The notes beneath the pieces were generated by a model. It was not told where the DNA came from and ran no database searches. It saw nothing but the letters and a program-made list of their open reading frames with translations. This document shows positions 9,088 to 18,218 of a stretch of 64,000 nucleotides of DNA, piece by piece. Position 1 is the stretch's first letter. The number at the start of each line of letters is the position of its first letter. Origin of the DNA: Methylomonas aurea (lineage in GTDB: Bacteria; Pseudomonadota; Gammaproteobacteria; Methylococcales; Methylomonadaceae); contig NZ_JANIBM010000014.1 in NCBI RefSeq assembly GCF_024505045.1, positions 1-64,000 on the forward strand, given 5' to 3'. The position numbers were made by a program, and so were the translations under genes.

Positions 9088-9915
9088 ATGCAACCAAACC
9101 CTGCAGAAATAGAGCGCTATTTAGCCGAAGATATCGGCGACGGCGATTTGACCGCTAAAATCGTTCCGGAAGCGATACAGGCCAGCGCAACCGTTATTAC
9201 CCGCGAGGGCATGGTGGTGTGCGGTACTGCTTGGTTCGATGCCGTGTTCGAACGGCTCAGCCCGCAGTTGGCGATCGAATGGCTATGTAGCGACGGCGAT
9301 TGGGCGGCCGCCGATACGGTGCTGTGCCGTCTGAGCGGCCCGGCCAGGGCTCTGTTGACTGGCGAGCGCACTGCGCTGAATCTGCTGCAAACGCTGTCCG
9401 CCACCGCCAGCGTCGCCCGCGAATATGCGAATGCGGTGGCCGGCACCGGCTGTAAAGTGTTGGATACGCGCAAAACCTTGCCCGGATTGCGGCTGGCGCA
9501 AAAGTACGCAGTGCAGTGCGGCGGTTGTTTCAATCACCGGATCGGCTTGTTCGACGCCATTTTGATCAAGGAAAACCATATTTTGGCCGCCGGGTCCATT
9601 GCAGAAGCGGTGCGTGCCGCCAGGAGCCAGGCAAACGTGCCGGTAGAGGTGGAGGTTGAAAACTTGTACGAGTTCGAGCAGGCTTTGCTGGCAAAGCCGG
9701 ATCGGGTGATGTTGGACAACTTTAGCTTGCCGGACTTGGTAGTGGCGGTTAGCCGCAATCAGGGGCAAGTCGAATTGGAAGCTTCCGGCAATATCACGCT
9801 GCAAAACATCCGTAGCGTCGCTGAAACCGGAGTCGATTTTATTTCGATCGGCGCACTGACCAAAAATATCAAAGCAGTGGATTTATCGATGCGCATCGAT
9901 ATGCGCATCGGCTAA
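9088..9915 (+). CDS. nadC: Nicotinate-nucleotide pyrophosphorylase (carboxylating)
   Basis: Makes nicotinate mononucleotide from quinolinate and PRPP in de novo NAD synthesis. The 275-aa product has the typical N-terminus LAEDIGDGDLTA, the substrate-binding stretches LDTRKTLPGLRLAQKYA and GGCFNHRIGLFDAILIKENH, and the barrel C-terminus (EASGNITLQNIRSVAETGVD). I chose ATG 9088 because the conserved sequence begins there; the open frame continues upstream without homology. nadA and nadB are not nearby. Confidence 0.96.
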   Translation: MQPNPAEIERYLAEDIGDGDLTAKIVPEAIQASATVITREGMVVCGTAWFDAVFERLSPQLAIEWLCSDGDWAAADTVLCRLSGPARALLTGERTALNLLQTLSATASVAREYANAVAGTGCKVLDTRKTLPGLRLAQKYAVQCGGCFNHRIGLFDAILIKENHILAAGSIAEAVRAARSQANVPVEVEVENLYEFEQALLAKPDRVMLDNFSLPDLVVAVSRNQGQVELEASGNITLQNIRSVAETGVDFISIGALTKNIKAVDLSMRIDMRIG

Positions 9916-9934
9916 TCCGGTCTTGCAAGCGCAC

Positions 9935-10447
9935 TCAGCTGACAGCGTTCAACATCTCGTTTTCATAGAGTCGCAATTTTTTCCAGTTGGCAAATTTGCT
10001 GTCGTCGAATTGAGCGTCGTGGTCGATGGCGTGTTCGTAGCAGCTACGGAACAGGCGGGCGGTTCTGAAGGCATGTAATTCGTCATCCGCAGTTACTGTT
10101 TCGACGTTGCCGACCTGGAAGGTTTTATTGCGCGACTTGCCGTCTTTCACCCAGAACACCGTGTAGCAAAGATAACTTTTGTCCTTGCGGTGGTCGAATT
10201 TAATGGTTCTGGAAACGCCAGTCACTCCGGTCGTGGTTTTGTTTTTCGGCGGTTTCAGAAAGCGGGTTTTACTGCCTTTAAGTACGACCAACATCTGGTC
10301 GCGCCAAGTGATGGCCGCCTTCAGCGATTTGGTTTTGCTGCCCCACAACTTGTGGGAAAAATAGCGGCTGCTTTCTTTGCCGCGGCGGACGATACGGACT
10401 TGGAAGCCGAATGCGTCGGGTTCAGTGATGTGTTTTACTTTTGCCAT
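9935..10447 (-). CDS. AP2-like DNA-binding protein, uncharacterised
   Basis: A basic 170-aa protein with two AP2/integrase-DNA-binding-like stretches. In the first (about residues 12-52) FGFQVRIVRRGKESSRYF is followed by a helix beginning KSLKAAITWRDQML. In the second (about residues 72-130) TTTGVTGVSRT leads to YTVFWVKDGKSRNKTF and a helix with HAFRTARLF. This strand-strand-strand-helix pattern resembles AP2 domains of bacterial homing endonucleases and tyrosine recombinases, but I see no nuclease or recombinase domain. It is convergent with nadC and divergent from the peroxiredoxin. Possibly a transcription factor or a relic of a mobile element; function unknown. Confidence 0.6.
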   Translation of the reverse strand: MAKVKHITEPDAFGFQVRIVRRGKESSRYFSHKLWGSKTKSLKAAITWRDQMLVVLKGSKTRFLKPPKNKTTTGVTGVSRTIKFDHRKDKSYLCYTVFWVKDGKSRNKTFQVGNVETVTADDELHAFRTARLFRSCYEHAIDHDAQFDDSKFANWKKLRLYENEMLNAVS

Positions 10448-10693
10448 ACGTCGTAAACCAGGTGTTTGACAACAGCCCGCATAGAGGTGAATAACAATGT
10501 ACGCAGACCGTCTGTTATTTATGTAAGCCGTGGATTACACGTTAGCGCGAAATTTACTGTCTTGCAAGCGGAATTTGCGGGGATTATTAGGCGATTACCA
10601 ACTAATTTAGTGTAGAATAGGGTTCAGCCTTCTCGCAGAGGCGGAAAAAATGTCTTAACCTTCTGTTTTATAAATAAATATGGAGAAAAATCG

Positions 10694-11296
10694 ATGAGCG
10701 TTTTAGTAGGTAAGCAAGCCCCTGATTTTACAGTTCCTGCGGTGTTGGGCGACGGCCAAATTGTTGACTCTTTCAGCTTTTCTGAAGCAACTCGCGGCAA
10801 ATATGCGGTACTTTTCTTCTATCCGCTGGACTTTACTTTCGTTTGCCCCAGCGAATTGATTGCTTTGGACCACCGTATCGACGAATTCAAAAGTCGCGGC
10901 GTCGAAGTCATCGGTGTTTCCATCGATTCACACTTCACTCACAACGCCTGGCGTAACACTCCGGTCAACCAAGGCGGTATCGGCCCGGTCCGTTATACCC
11001 TGGCGGCCGACCTGAAACATACGATCGCACAAGACTACGATGTCGAATCCGCTATCGGCGTGGCTTATCGTGGTAGCTTCCTGATCGACAAGTCCGGTGT
11101 TGTTCGTCACCAAGTGGTTAACGACCTCCCTCTGGGCCGTAACTTCGACGAAATGTTGCGCATGGTGGACGCGCTGCAATTCCACGAAGAGCACGGCGAA
11201 GTCTGCCCGGCCGGCTGGAACAAAGGCGACGCCGGTATGAGCGCCAACCCAGCGGGTGTGGCTGAATATCTGAGCAAAAATGCTGACAAATTGTAA
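10694..11296 (+). CDS. Typical 2-Cys peroxiredoxin (AhpC/Prx1 type)
   Basis: Reduces hydrogen peroxide and organic hydroperoxides using a peroxidatic cysteine. The 200-aa protein carries FYPLDFTFVCPSELIAL (peroxidatic Cys) and, near the C-terminus, GEVCPAGWNKGD (resolving Cys), so it is the decameric typical 2-Cys class. No ahpF or thioredoxin-reductase gene is adjacent, so the reductant is unknown. The GGAGAAAA stretch before ATG is a good ribosome-binding site. Its mRNA ends in a strong terminator 24 nt after the stop. The upstream 246 nt have a possible -10 TAGAAT at 10613-10618 but no OxyR site I can recognise. Confidence 0.95.
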   Translation: MSVLVGKQAPDFTVPAVLGDGQIVDSFSFSEATRGKYAVLFFYPLDFTFVCPSELIALDHRIDEFKSRGVEVIGVSIDSHFTHNAWRNTPVNQGGIGPVRYTLAADLKHTIAQDYDVESAIGVAYRGSFLIDKSGVVRHQVVNDLPLGRNFDEMLRMVDALQFHEEHGEVCPAGWNKGDAGMSANPAGVAEYLSKNADKL

Positions 11297-11320
11297 GCAT
11301 TAGCCGGCATCGGAAAACGG

Positions 11321-11352
11321 GGCGTATCGTTGCGGCGATACGCCTTTTTTTT
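11321..11352 (+). terminator. Rho-independent terminator of the peroxiredoxin gene
   Basis: A 9-bp perfect stem (GGCGTATCG 11321-11329 with CGATACGCC 11336-11344), a 6-nt loop and a run of eight T (11345-11352). A textbook intrinsic terminator, suggesting the peroxiredoxin is monocistronic. Confidence 0.88.
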
Positions 11353-11486
11353 GGCCGACAAAATAGCAGAGGCGACAGTGCTATAGCATAAATGAGGGGC
11401 AACTCCTGCCGGAATATTGTCTGTCGATACGGCCGGTGCTAAGGTGTCGACAATGGCATTCGACTTAACTCAACCGCAATCAGCCG

Positions 11487-12059
11487 ATGGCGCAAATTAC
11501 CGGAATACTGCTAGCGGCGGGCGCGAGTCGGCGCTTCGGCGGCAATAAACTCAGTCATACGCTTCCCAGCGGCTTAGCCGTTGCCGAGCAAGCCTGCCGC
11601 AATTTAGCCCAAGCGGTGGATCGGGTGTTGGCGGTGGTGCGTCCAGGGGCTGACGGCGTTGCTGCGATGCTGGAAGCGGCTGGGGCTCGGGTAGTCGTTT
11701 GCGAGGGCGCCGATAGCGGCATGGGTGCCAGCCTGGCTTGCGGGATTGCCGCCGGCGCTAGTGCCGATGCCTGGCTGGTCGCTTTGGCAGACATGCCTTG
11801 GATTGCGCCGCAAACCGTTGCTTTGGTAGCGGATGCGTTGCGAAACGGCGCGGCAATTGTTGCGCCCTGCCGGGAAGGTCGGCGCGGCCACCCGGTCGGA
11901 TTTGCCAGGCATTTGGCCACCGATTTGCTCGCTTTGCACGGCGATAACGGTGCGAAAAGCGTGATCGAGCGGCACAGTTCGCAATTGCAATTGGTCGAAG
12001 TCGCCGATCCAGGTATTCTGCGCGACGTTGATATGCCAACCGATCTTGTCCAAGTATAA
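11487..12059 (+). CDS. MobA/MocA-like molybdenum cofactor nucleotidyltransferase
   Basis: A 190-aa NTP-transferase of the MobA-like fold with the nucleotide-binding start ITGILLAAGASRRFGGNKLSH, the metal-binding ALADMPW motif and the RRGHPVGF stretch. The family (MocA, YgfJ and relatives) attaches CMP to molybdopterin for xanthine-oxidase-type enzymes. Context supports this: xdhC starts 8 nt later and the two subunits of a molybdenum hydroxylase follow. CMP rather than GMP specificity is inferred from the partner enzyme class. Confidence 0.85.
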   Translation: MAQITGILLAAGASRRFGGNKLSHTLPSGLAVAEQACRNLAQAVDRVLAVVRPGADGVAAMLEAAGARVVVCEGADSGMGASLACGIAAGASADAWLVALADMPWIAPQTVALVADALRNGAAIVAPCREGRRGHPVGFARHLATDLLALHGDNGAKSVIERHSSQLQLVEVADPGILRDVDMPTDLVQV

Positions 12060-12067
12060 ATAACAGC

Positions 12068-12862
12068 GTGATTCTCGACATACTCGATCTGCAACTTTTG
12101 TTGCGCGAACAACGCCGGCCTTACGCGTTGGCCACGGTCACCGAAATTTTGGGCTCTTCGTCGGCAAAGCCGGCGGCGAAAGCGTTGTTGGATCACAACG
12201 GTCAGGTCCTGGTCGGGTGGGTTGGCGGCGGATGTGCGCAGTCCATGGTGGCCCGAGCCGCATTGGAGTGTCTGAAAACCGGAGAACCGTGCGTGATCGA
12301 TATCGATTTAAACGACGAAATATTCGGCGCCGGCATGCCTTGCGGTGGCGCGATGCGGGTGTACGTGGAGCCGGTGCTGCCCAAGCCGCAACTGTGGTTG
12401 CTGGGCCACGGCCGCATCGTCGAGGCGGTTTGCGAATTTGCCCATCGGCTTGGCTTCGACGTGATCGTCGACGATCCGCAAGCGTCCACCGACCGCTTTC
12501 CGGCTGCGACCAAGCTAATCGACGATGATCTCAGGTATCGGCAACTCCAACCCGGCCCCGGCGATTTCGTCGTGATCGCCACTCACCACAAGGGCGATTA
12601 CGATGCGCTGAGCCAAGCTTTGCATTCCGAAGCGTGTTACATCGCCTTGGTTTCCAGTCGCAAACGGGCAAAGTTGGTGCTGGATCGATTGGCTGGCGAG
12701 GGCTTCCCGCAAGCTGCATTGGCCAAAGTCAGGGCTCCGGCCGGATTGGATTTGGCAGCGAAATCGCCGGAAGAGATCGCGTTGTCCATCGTCAGCGAAA
12801 TGGTCGCGATTCGCCGCGGCGGCAGCGGCTTGCCGCTGAGTCGGGCACTAGCGCCGGCCTGA
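12068..12862 (+). CDS. XdhC/CoxI-family molybdenum cofactor insertion protein
   Basis: XdhC proteins bind molybdopterin, promote its sulfuration and deliver it to xanthine-oxidase-family apoenzymes. The 264-aa protein has the N-terminal XdhC_CoxI domain (GQVLVGWVGGGCAQSMV with the conserved Cys) and the C-terminal Rossmann domain (PQLWLLGHGRIVEAV, then VVIATHHKGDYDAL). The start is GTG 12068, 8 nt after the upstream stop. It lies between the nucleotidyltransferase and the hydroxylase subunits, matching a dedicated maturation role. Confidence 0.9.
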   Translation: MILDILDLQLLLREQRRPYALATVTEILGSSSAKPAAKALLDHNGQVLVGWVGGGCAQSMVARAALECLKTGEPCVIDIDLNDEIFGAGMPCGGAMRVYVEPVLPKPQLWLLGHGRIVEAVCEFAHRLGFDVIVDDPQASTDRFPAATKLIDDDLRYRQLQPGPGDFVVIATHHKGDYDALSQALHSEACYIALVSSRKRAKLVLDRLAGEGFPQAALAKVRAPAGLDLAAKSPEEIALSIVSEMVAIRRGGSGLPLSRALAPA

Positions 12863-12964
12863 TCCGCCGACCTTTACCGGTCGCAAACCGGCGTGTAACA
12901 TCCTCGGCCAATTCCGGTCTAGCTACGATTGTTAACGCATCCAACGAACCCAGGGGAGCGCCAG

Positions 12965-13432
12965 ATGACCATACTCAACATCAACGGCAAAAGCCGAAAA
13001 ACCCGTTTGCCTCCCGACACGCCGTTATTGTGGCTGTTACGCGACGAATTGGGTTTGACCGGCACTAAGTTCGGTTGCGGTATCTCGATGTGCGGAGCCT
13101 GTACCGTGCATATGGACGGCCAGCCGGTCCGCGCTTGCGTGACGCCGATTTCGGCCGCAGAGGGCAAAGCCATCGTTACCATAGAGGCCATAGCTCAGGA
13201 CGCCGTCGGCAAGAAGGTGCAGGATGCCTGGCTGGATTTATGCGTGCCCCAATGCGGATATTGCCAATCGGGCCAGATCATGGCCGCGACGGCGTTGCTG
13301 AAGCAAAAGCCGCAGCCCGACGATGCCGACATCGATAAAGCCATGAGCGGCAATATCTGCCGTTGCGGTACCTACCCTAGAATCAGGGCCGCGATAAAGC
13401 AGGCCGCTGCTAAAACGGAGGTGCAGCCATGA
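12965..13432 (+). CDS. 2Fe-2S subunit of molybdenum hydroxylase (IorA-like)
   Basis: Small electron-transfer subunit of an isoquinoline-1-oxidoreductase / aldehyde-dehydrogenase-type enzyme. The 155-aa protein has a plant-type ferredoxin cluster ([17 protein letters not shown], then VRAC) and the second helical-domain cluster ([14 protein letters not shown], then GNICRCGTY). Start ATG 12965 follows a strong AGGGGAG site and the conserved N-terminus. It overlaps the large-subunit gene by 4 nt. No FAD subunit is present, as usual for the IorAB subgroup, where electrons leave to a cytochrome or membrane acceptor. Confidence 0.93.
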   Translation: MTILNINGKSRKTRLPPDTPLLWLLRDELGLTGTKFGCGISMCGACTVHMDGQPVRACVTPISAAEGKAIVTIEAIAQDAVGKKVQDAWLDLCVPQCGYCQSGQIMAATALLKQKPQPDDADIDKAMSGNICRCGTYPRIRAAIKQAAAKTEVQP

Positions 13433-15786
13433 ACCGCTTGGCTCAGGATTTTGAGACTGCCGGCAGCGGCCCGGCGGCGGGAAGCGACTTAGAAATCGCT
13501 AACGTCAGCCGCCGCGAATTTTTGAAGGATTTAGCCTTGACCGGTTTGGTGTTGGCGGTCGGCATGCCGCAGCTTGTGCAAGCCGACGAAACCGCCGCAC
13601 CGGCGCAAGCCGAAAAATTCGGCGCCGAGGCGATGCCGCACGGTTGGGTCGACAACCCTTTGATATTCGTCGCGATTGCCGCCGACGGCGCCGTGACCAT
13701 CGTCTGCCACCGCTCGGAAATGGGCCAGGGGGTGCGCACCAGTCTGCCGATGGTGGTCGCCGACGAAATGGAAGCCGATTGGGAGCGGGTCAAGGTGGTG
13801 CAAGCGCCCGGCGACGAGGCGCGCTTCGGCAACCAGGATACCGACGGCTCGCGCAGCACCCGCCACTTTTTTCAGCCGATGCGCCGGGTTGGCGCCGCCG
13901 CCCGGCACATGCTGGAAACCGCAGCGGCCCGACATTGGCGGGTGGCGATCAGCGAAGTGCGGGCCGAGCGCCACGCCGTTTTGCATATACCGACCGGCCG
14001 CACCCTGGATTACGGCGCATTGGCCAAGGCTGCCGCGAAATTGCCGGTACCGGCGCGCGATAGCCTGCGCTTGAAAACTGCCGACCAGTTTCGTTACATC
14101 GGCAAGGGCAAGCAAGGTTTGTACGACGGTCGGGACATCGTGTCCGGCGCGGCGCAATACGGTATCGATATTCATTTGAAAGATATGCTGTATGCCGTTG
14201 CCGCGCGGCCGCCGGTGCTGGGCGGTAAAGTGGTGAGCTACGACGCCAGTGCGGCCATGAAAGTCCCCGGTGTGGTTAAAGTCGTGGAATTGCCGAGCAG
14301 TCCGTTGCCGGCCGATTTCAATCCGCTGGGTGGCGTTGCGGTGATCGCGCGCAATACCTGGGCGGCAATCCAGGGTCGTAAGGCCTTAACGATCGAATGG
14401 GACCACGGGCCGCACGCCGTTTACGATTCGGCCGCGTACAAGGCCGAACTGGAAGCTGCGGCCAGGGCGCCGGGCAAAGTGGTGCGGAACGAGGGCGACG
14501 TCGATGCTGCGTTGCAAAATGCGGCCAAACGCCTGGAAGCCGAATATTACGCGCCGCATCTGGCGCAGGCGCCGATGGAGCCGCCGGCTGCGACGGTGCG
14601 TATCGCCAACGGCGCCTGCGAAGTCTGGACCTGCACCCAAGCGCCGCAACTGACTCGCGAGCGCGTCGCCAAATGGTTGAAATTGCCGGTGGCGAAAGTC
14701 ACGGTGCACGTCACGCTGCTTGGTGGCGGATTCGGCCGCAAGTCCAAACCGGACTACGTGATCGAAGCGGCTTTGTTGTCCAAGGCAATGCGCGGCAAGC
14801 CGGTGAAGATGACCTGGACTCGCGAAGACGATCTGCGCCATTCCTATTTTCATACCGTGTCGCTGGAGCGGCTGGAGGCCGGCCTGGATGCCGCCGGCAA
14901 GCCGGTGGCGTGGCTGCACCGCACCGCGGCGCCGTCGATCTCGTCGACCTTCGGACCCGACAGCAAGCAACAAATGCCGGTGGAACTGGGCATGGGCGTT
15001 ATCAATAATCCGTTCGCGATTCCGAATTTGCGGATCGAGAATCCGCCGGCCGCCGCCCATACCCGGATCGGCTGGTTTCGTTCGGTGTCGAATATCCCGC
15101 GCGCGTTCGCGATTCAATCCTTCGTCGCCGAACTGGCCGCCGCGGCCGGACGAGACCACCGCGATTTTCTGCTGGAGCTGCTTGGCCCGGATCGCCGGAT
15201 CGATCCGCACGACCTGAAAGACATGTGGAACCAGGGCGAATCACCGGTTCTGTATCCGCTGGATACCGGTCGTTTGCGGCGGGTGATCGAAACCGCGACC
15301 CGCGAGTCCGGCTGGGGCCGGCCGGCTCAAGCCGGCCGCGGTTTGGGTTTGGCGGCGCATTACAGCTTCGTTACCTACGTGGCGGTGGTGGCTGACGTTG
15401 CCGTCGACGCCGGCGGCAGGCTCAGTATCCCGCGGGTGGATATCGCCGTCGATTGCGGGCCGCAAGTCAATCCGGAGCGGATTCGCTCGCAATTGGAGGG
15501 GGCCTGCATCATGGGTGTCAGCTTGGCGACGCTGGGCGAAATCAGCTTCAAGGACGGTGCGGTGGTACAGGATAATTTCCATGCCTACCAATTGACCCGG
15601 ATCGACGACGCCCCGCGCGAAATTCGGGTGCATTTGCTGCCATCGGCGGAATACGACACCCCGCTCGGCGGCGTCGGCGAACCCGGCGTGCCGCCGATTG
15701 CGCCGGCCTTGTGCAATGCGATTTTCGCCGCCACCGGCCAGCGCATCCGCCAGTTACCGATTCGCGACCAATTGTTGAAGGATTGA
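13429..15786 (+). CDS. Molybdopterin-binding large subunit, IorB-like, Tat-exported
   Basis: Catalytic subunit (785 aa) of a xanthine-oxidase-family molybdenum hydroxylase, related to the isoquinoline 1-oxidoreductase beta subunit. Residues about 25-45 hold a Tat signal ([20 protein letters not shown]), so the folded complex is probably exported with its small subunit. Family landmarks are [12 protein letters not shown], the [12 protein letters not shown] region, [13 protein letters not shown] and, near the end, [13 protein letters not shown] containing the active-site Glu. Substrate is not deducible; aldehydes or N-heterocycles are known for relatives. It is the last gene of the operon, convergent with comM 4 nt away. 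Confidence 0.92.
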   Translation: MNRLAQDFETAGSGPAAGSDLEIANVSRREFLKDLALTGLVLAVGMPQLVQADETAAPAQAEKFGAEAMPHGWVDNPLIFVAIAADGAVTIVCHRSEMGQGVRTSLPMVVADEMEADWERVKVVQAPGDEARFGNQDTDGSRSTRHFFQPMRRVGAAARHMLETAAARHWRVAISEVRAERHAVLHIPTGRTLDYGALAKAAAKLPVPARDSLRLKTADQFRYIGKGKQGLYDGRDIVSGAAQYGIDIHLKDMLYAVAARPPVLGGKVVSYDASAAMKVPGVVKVVELPSSPLPADFNPLGGVAVIARNTWAAIQGRKALTIEWDHGPHAVYDSAAYKAELEAAARAPGKVVRNEGDVDAALQNAAKRLEAEYYAPHLAQAPMEPPAATVRIANGACEVWTCTQAPQLTRERVAKWLKLPVAKVTVHVTLLGGGFGRKSKPDYVIEAALLSKAMRGKPVKMTWTREDDLRHSYFHTVSLERLEAGLDAAGKPVAWLHRTAAPSISSTFGPDSKQQMPVELGMGVINNPFAIPNLRIENPPAAAHTRIGWFRSVSNIPRAFAIQSFVAELAAAAGRDHRDFLLELLGPDRRIDPHDLKDMWNQGESPVLYPLDTGRLRRVIETATRESGWGRPAQAGRGLGLAAHYSFVTYVAVVADVAVDAGGRLSIPRVDIAVDCGPQVNPERIRSQLEGACIMGVSLATLGEISFKDGAVVQDNFHAYQLTRIDDAPREIRVHLLPSAEYDTPLGGVGEPGVPPIAPALCNAIFAATGQRIRQLPIRDQLLKD

Positions 15787-15790
15787 AGCG

Positions 15791-17299
15791 CTAGCGGTTG
15801 CGGTCCAGTTTGCGGTAGCCGATCGCTTCGCTGAGATGGGGAATTTCGATTGCCTTTGCGTCGGCCATGTCGGCGATGGTGCGGGCCAGTTTCAGGATGC
15901 GATGGTAGGCGCGATGCGACAGGCCGAATTTCTCCATCGCCTGCTCCAGCAATTGGTGGCCGGCGTCCGTTAGTTTGCATACGGCTTTGACTTCGGCGGC
16001 GGTCAGTGCCGCGTTGGGCTTGCCGCTGCGGGCATCAGCGATTTGCCGGGCCGCGACCACCCGGCGGCGGATGGTTTCGCTGCGCTCTTCACCATCTGCC
16101 GCACCTTTGCGCAACATTTCCAGCGAAACTCGCGGCACTTCCAGGTGCATGTCGATCCGGTCCAGCAACGGCCCGGAGACTCGCGCCCGGTAGCGGGCGA
16201 CTTGTTCCGAGGTGCAGCGGCAGCGGCCGGAGGCATCGCCCAGATAGCCGCACGGGCAGGGGTTCATCGCCGCAATCAGTTGGAATCGGGCCGGAAAATC
16301 GGCTTGGCGATTGGCGCGGGATATCGTGATATGGCCGGTTTCCAGCGGTTCGCGCAACACTTCCAGCACTTTGCGGTCGAATTCGGGCAGTTCGTCCAAA
16401 AACAGCGCGCCGTTATGCGATAGCGAAATTTCGCCGGGTTTGGGGTTACTGCCGCCGCCGACCAGGGCCGCGGCCGAGGCGGTATGGTGCGGTGCCCGAA
16501 ACGGCGGTTGCCGCCAACGGCCGATATCCAGGCCATGGTCGCTGATCGAGGCGAGCGCGGCGGTTTCCTGGGCTTGTTGTTCGGTCAATTCCGGCAGAAT
16601 GGTCGGCAGTCGCGCCGCCAACATGGATTTGCCGGTGCCTGGCGGGCCGAGCATCAGCAGGTTATGCTGACCGCTGGCCGCGATTTCCAACGCCCGCTTT
16701 ACATGGTATTGGCCGTGAACGTCGGCAAAGTCGACGCTGAAGGTCGCGGCGGCGCTGCTTGTGCTTTCGGCGGGTGGCTCGATCGGTTTATTCCCGCTCA
16801 AATGCGCGCAAACTTCCAGCAAATGTGCGGCTGGCAGCAAGCCGGCGTCTTTGATCAAAGCCGCCTCGGCAACGCAGCCAACTGGCAGAATCAGTTGCCT
16901 ATGCGCGTCGCGGCACTGGATCGCCACTGGCAGGGCGCCGGGTATCGGCCGCAGCTCGCCGCCCAGCGACAATTCGCCGATGCACTCGTATTCGGCCAAC
17001 GAATTTTTCGGGATCTGGCCGGACGCGGCCAAAATTCCCAAGGCGATAGCCAAATCGAAGCGGCCGCCTTCTTTGGGCAGGTCGGCCGGTGCCAGATTGA
17101 CCGTGATGCGTTGGATCGGAAATTCGAAATGCGAGTTGACGATGGCGCCGCGCACCCGATCCTTGCTTTCCTTTACCGCAGTTTCCGGCAAGCCGACGAT
17201 GTTCAGCGTCGGCAAACCGTTGCTGACGTGGACCTCCACGGTTACCAACGGCGCGTCGATGCCGGACCGGCCCCGGCTGTAAACCACGGCCAGCGACAT
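15791..17299 (-). CDS. comM: ComM/YifB-family Mg-chelatase-like AAA+ ATPase
   Basis: Hexameric helicase implicated in branch migration during natural transformation. The 502-aa length is typical. The N-terminal third is the Lon-like ChlI domain (starts [19 protein letters not shown]), then the AAA+ core with Walker [15 protein letters not shown], Walker [12 protein letters not shown] and the zinc-like [16 protein letters not shown] stretch, ending in the Mg_chelatase C domain ([19 protein letters not shown]). It is last in the reverse marR-ubiK-comM group, 3 nt after ubiK. Confidence 0.94.
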   Translation of the reverse strand: MSLAVVYSRGRSGIDAPLVTVEVHVSNGLPTLNIVGLPETAVKESKDRVRGAIVNSHFEFPIQRITVNLAPADLPKEGGRFDLAIALGILAASGQIPKNSLAEYECIGELSLGGELRPIPGALPVAIQCRDAHRQLILPVGCVAEAALIKDAGLLPAAHLLEVCAHLSGNKPIEPPAESTSSAAATFSVDFADVHGQYHVKRALEIAASGQHNLLMLGPPGTGKSMLAARLPTILPELTEQQAQETAALASISDHGLDIGRWRQPPFRAPHHTASAAALVGGGSNPKPGEISLSHNGALFLDELPEFDRKVLEVLREPLETGHITISRANRQADFPARFQLIAAMNPCPCGYLGDASGRCRCTSEQVARYRARVSGPLLDRIDMHLEVPRVSLEMLRKGAADGEERSETIRRRVVAARQIADARSGKPNAALTAAEVKAVCKLTDAGHQLLEQAMEKFGLSHRAYHRILKLARTIADMADAKAIEIPHLSEAIGYRKLDRNR

Positions 17300-17302
17300 C
17301 GC

Positions 17303-17563
17303 TTATTCTGGCGACAGGCGCTGTTCCAGTTCGGCGACGCGTTTTTCCAATTCTTCGAGGCGGGCGCGGGTTTTCGCCAATACGGATTTTTGCACCTCGA
17401 ATTCTTCGCGGCTGACTAGATCCAGTTTGGCCAAACCGCTTTGCAGCAAGGCGTGGACGTTTTTTTCGACATCGTCCTTCAGGTTGGTCAAACCGGGCGG
17501 AATGGCGCCGGCGATACGCTCGGCTAGGTTGTCAATGGCTTTGGGATCGAACATGGTCATCAC
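17303..17563 (-). CDS. ubiK: Ubiquinone biosynthesis accessory factor UbiK (YqiC)
   Basis: Small accessory factor (86 aa) that helps the soluble Ubi complex in ubiquinone synthesis. The sequence shows the family pattern: MFDPKAIDNLAERIAGAIPP, a helix, then a C-terminal coiled coil (RARLEELEKRVAELEQRL). The gene sits directly upstream of comM (3 nt), an arrangement common in gammaproteobacteria, and overlaps the marR stop by 4 nt. Confidence 0.9.
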   Translation of the reverse strand: MMTMFDPKAIDNLAERIAGAIPPGLTNLKDDVEKNVHALLQSGLAKLDLVSREEFEVQKSVLAKTRARLEELEKRVAELEQRLSPE

Positions 17564-18144
17564 TCTTGGTCAATAAAGGGGTTGGGTGTCGGTAAATGGT
17601 CTCGGCAAATCTTGTCGGTATCATCGCGGTCCAGCGGTTGTTCGGTCAAGCCGCATTGGTAATGGTGCTGTTCCACTTGGAAATAATGGCAGGAGCGGCA
17701 TAAACCGAAACTTTTGGATTGGTTGACTTTTTGCAATAAGCCTAGCGCATTTTGCAAAGCCTCGCCGACGCTGTCCACTTCCTGGCGGCTGATGCGCGAT
17801 TCGGCTTGCTTGAAGATATCCAACGGTCTCAGTTCATCGATCAAGCGTTTGCCGGCGGCGGTCAAACTTAGATGGAAAATGCGGCCGTCCAGCATGTCGA
17901 CCGACTTTTCCAGATATTGTTTGCGTTCCAGGATTTGGATGCTTTGCGATACGGTGCCCTTGGTCAGGCCCAGATACTCGGCAACCGCGGAATGCGTATT
18001 GCTGTAGCGATTGCAGCGGGCCAAGTACTCCAGGACCTGGCCGTGAACCGGTTGTAAGCCGATGGTTGCGTATTTCCTGCGTTCTTCCGAACGCAACAGC
18101 GCGCTGATCCGCTCGATCAGCTTGAAGGTTTCTAATTCGTGCAT
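17560..18144 (-). CDS. MarR-family regulator with C-terminal cysteine cluster
   Basis: A 194-aa winged-helix regulator. The MarR fold covers about residues 5-140 (recognition helix TKGTVSQSIQILERKQYLEK, wing DMLDGRIFHLSLT). Unusually it extends to a tail with four spaced cysteines and neighbouring histidines: Cys149 and Cys152 (GLCRSCHYF), Cys164 and Cys180. The pattern C-x2-C-x11-C-x15-C could bind a metal or iron-sulfur cluster; that is inference. The gene overlaps ubiK by 4 nt and lies just downstream of a long inverted repeat. Its targets may include the upstream GMC/hydrolase/phosphoesterase cassette or itself. Confidence 0.85.
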   Translation of the reverse strand: MHELETFKLIERISALLRSEERRKYATIGLQPVHGQVLEYLARCNRYSNTHSAVAEYLGLTKGTVSQSIQILERKQYLEKSVDMLDGRIFHLSLTAAGKRLIDELRPLDIFKQAESRISRQEVDSVGEALQNALGLLQKVNQSKSFGLCRSCHYFQVEQHHYQCGLTEQPLDRDDTDKICRDHLPTPNPFIDQE

Positions 18145-18157
18145 CGGCCCGATTTTA

Positions 18158-18200
18158 ACACAGGCCGGCCGGACAGCCTTTAACTGTGGCCGGCCTGTGT
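18158..18200. promoter_or_regulatory. 13-bp perfect inverted repeat upstream of marR
   Basis: ACACAGGCCGGCC (18158-18170) is repeated exactly in inverse orientation at 18188-18200, with a 17-nt spacer. It lies between the phosphoesterase stop and the marR start, ending 14 nt before the marR ATG. It could be a MarR operator, or a hairpin separating the two transcription units; on the reverse strand it is followed by GTTAAAATC, not a T run, so a classical terminator is less likely. Confidence 0.55.
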
Positions 18201-18218
18201 CGGATAATCGGACTAAAA

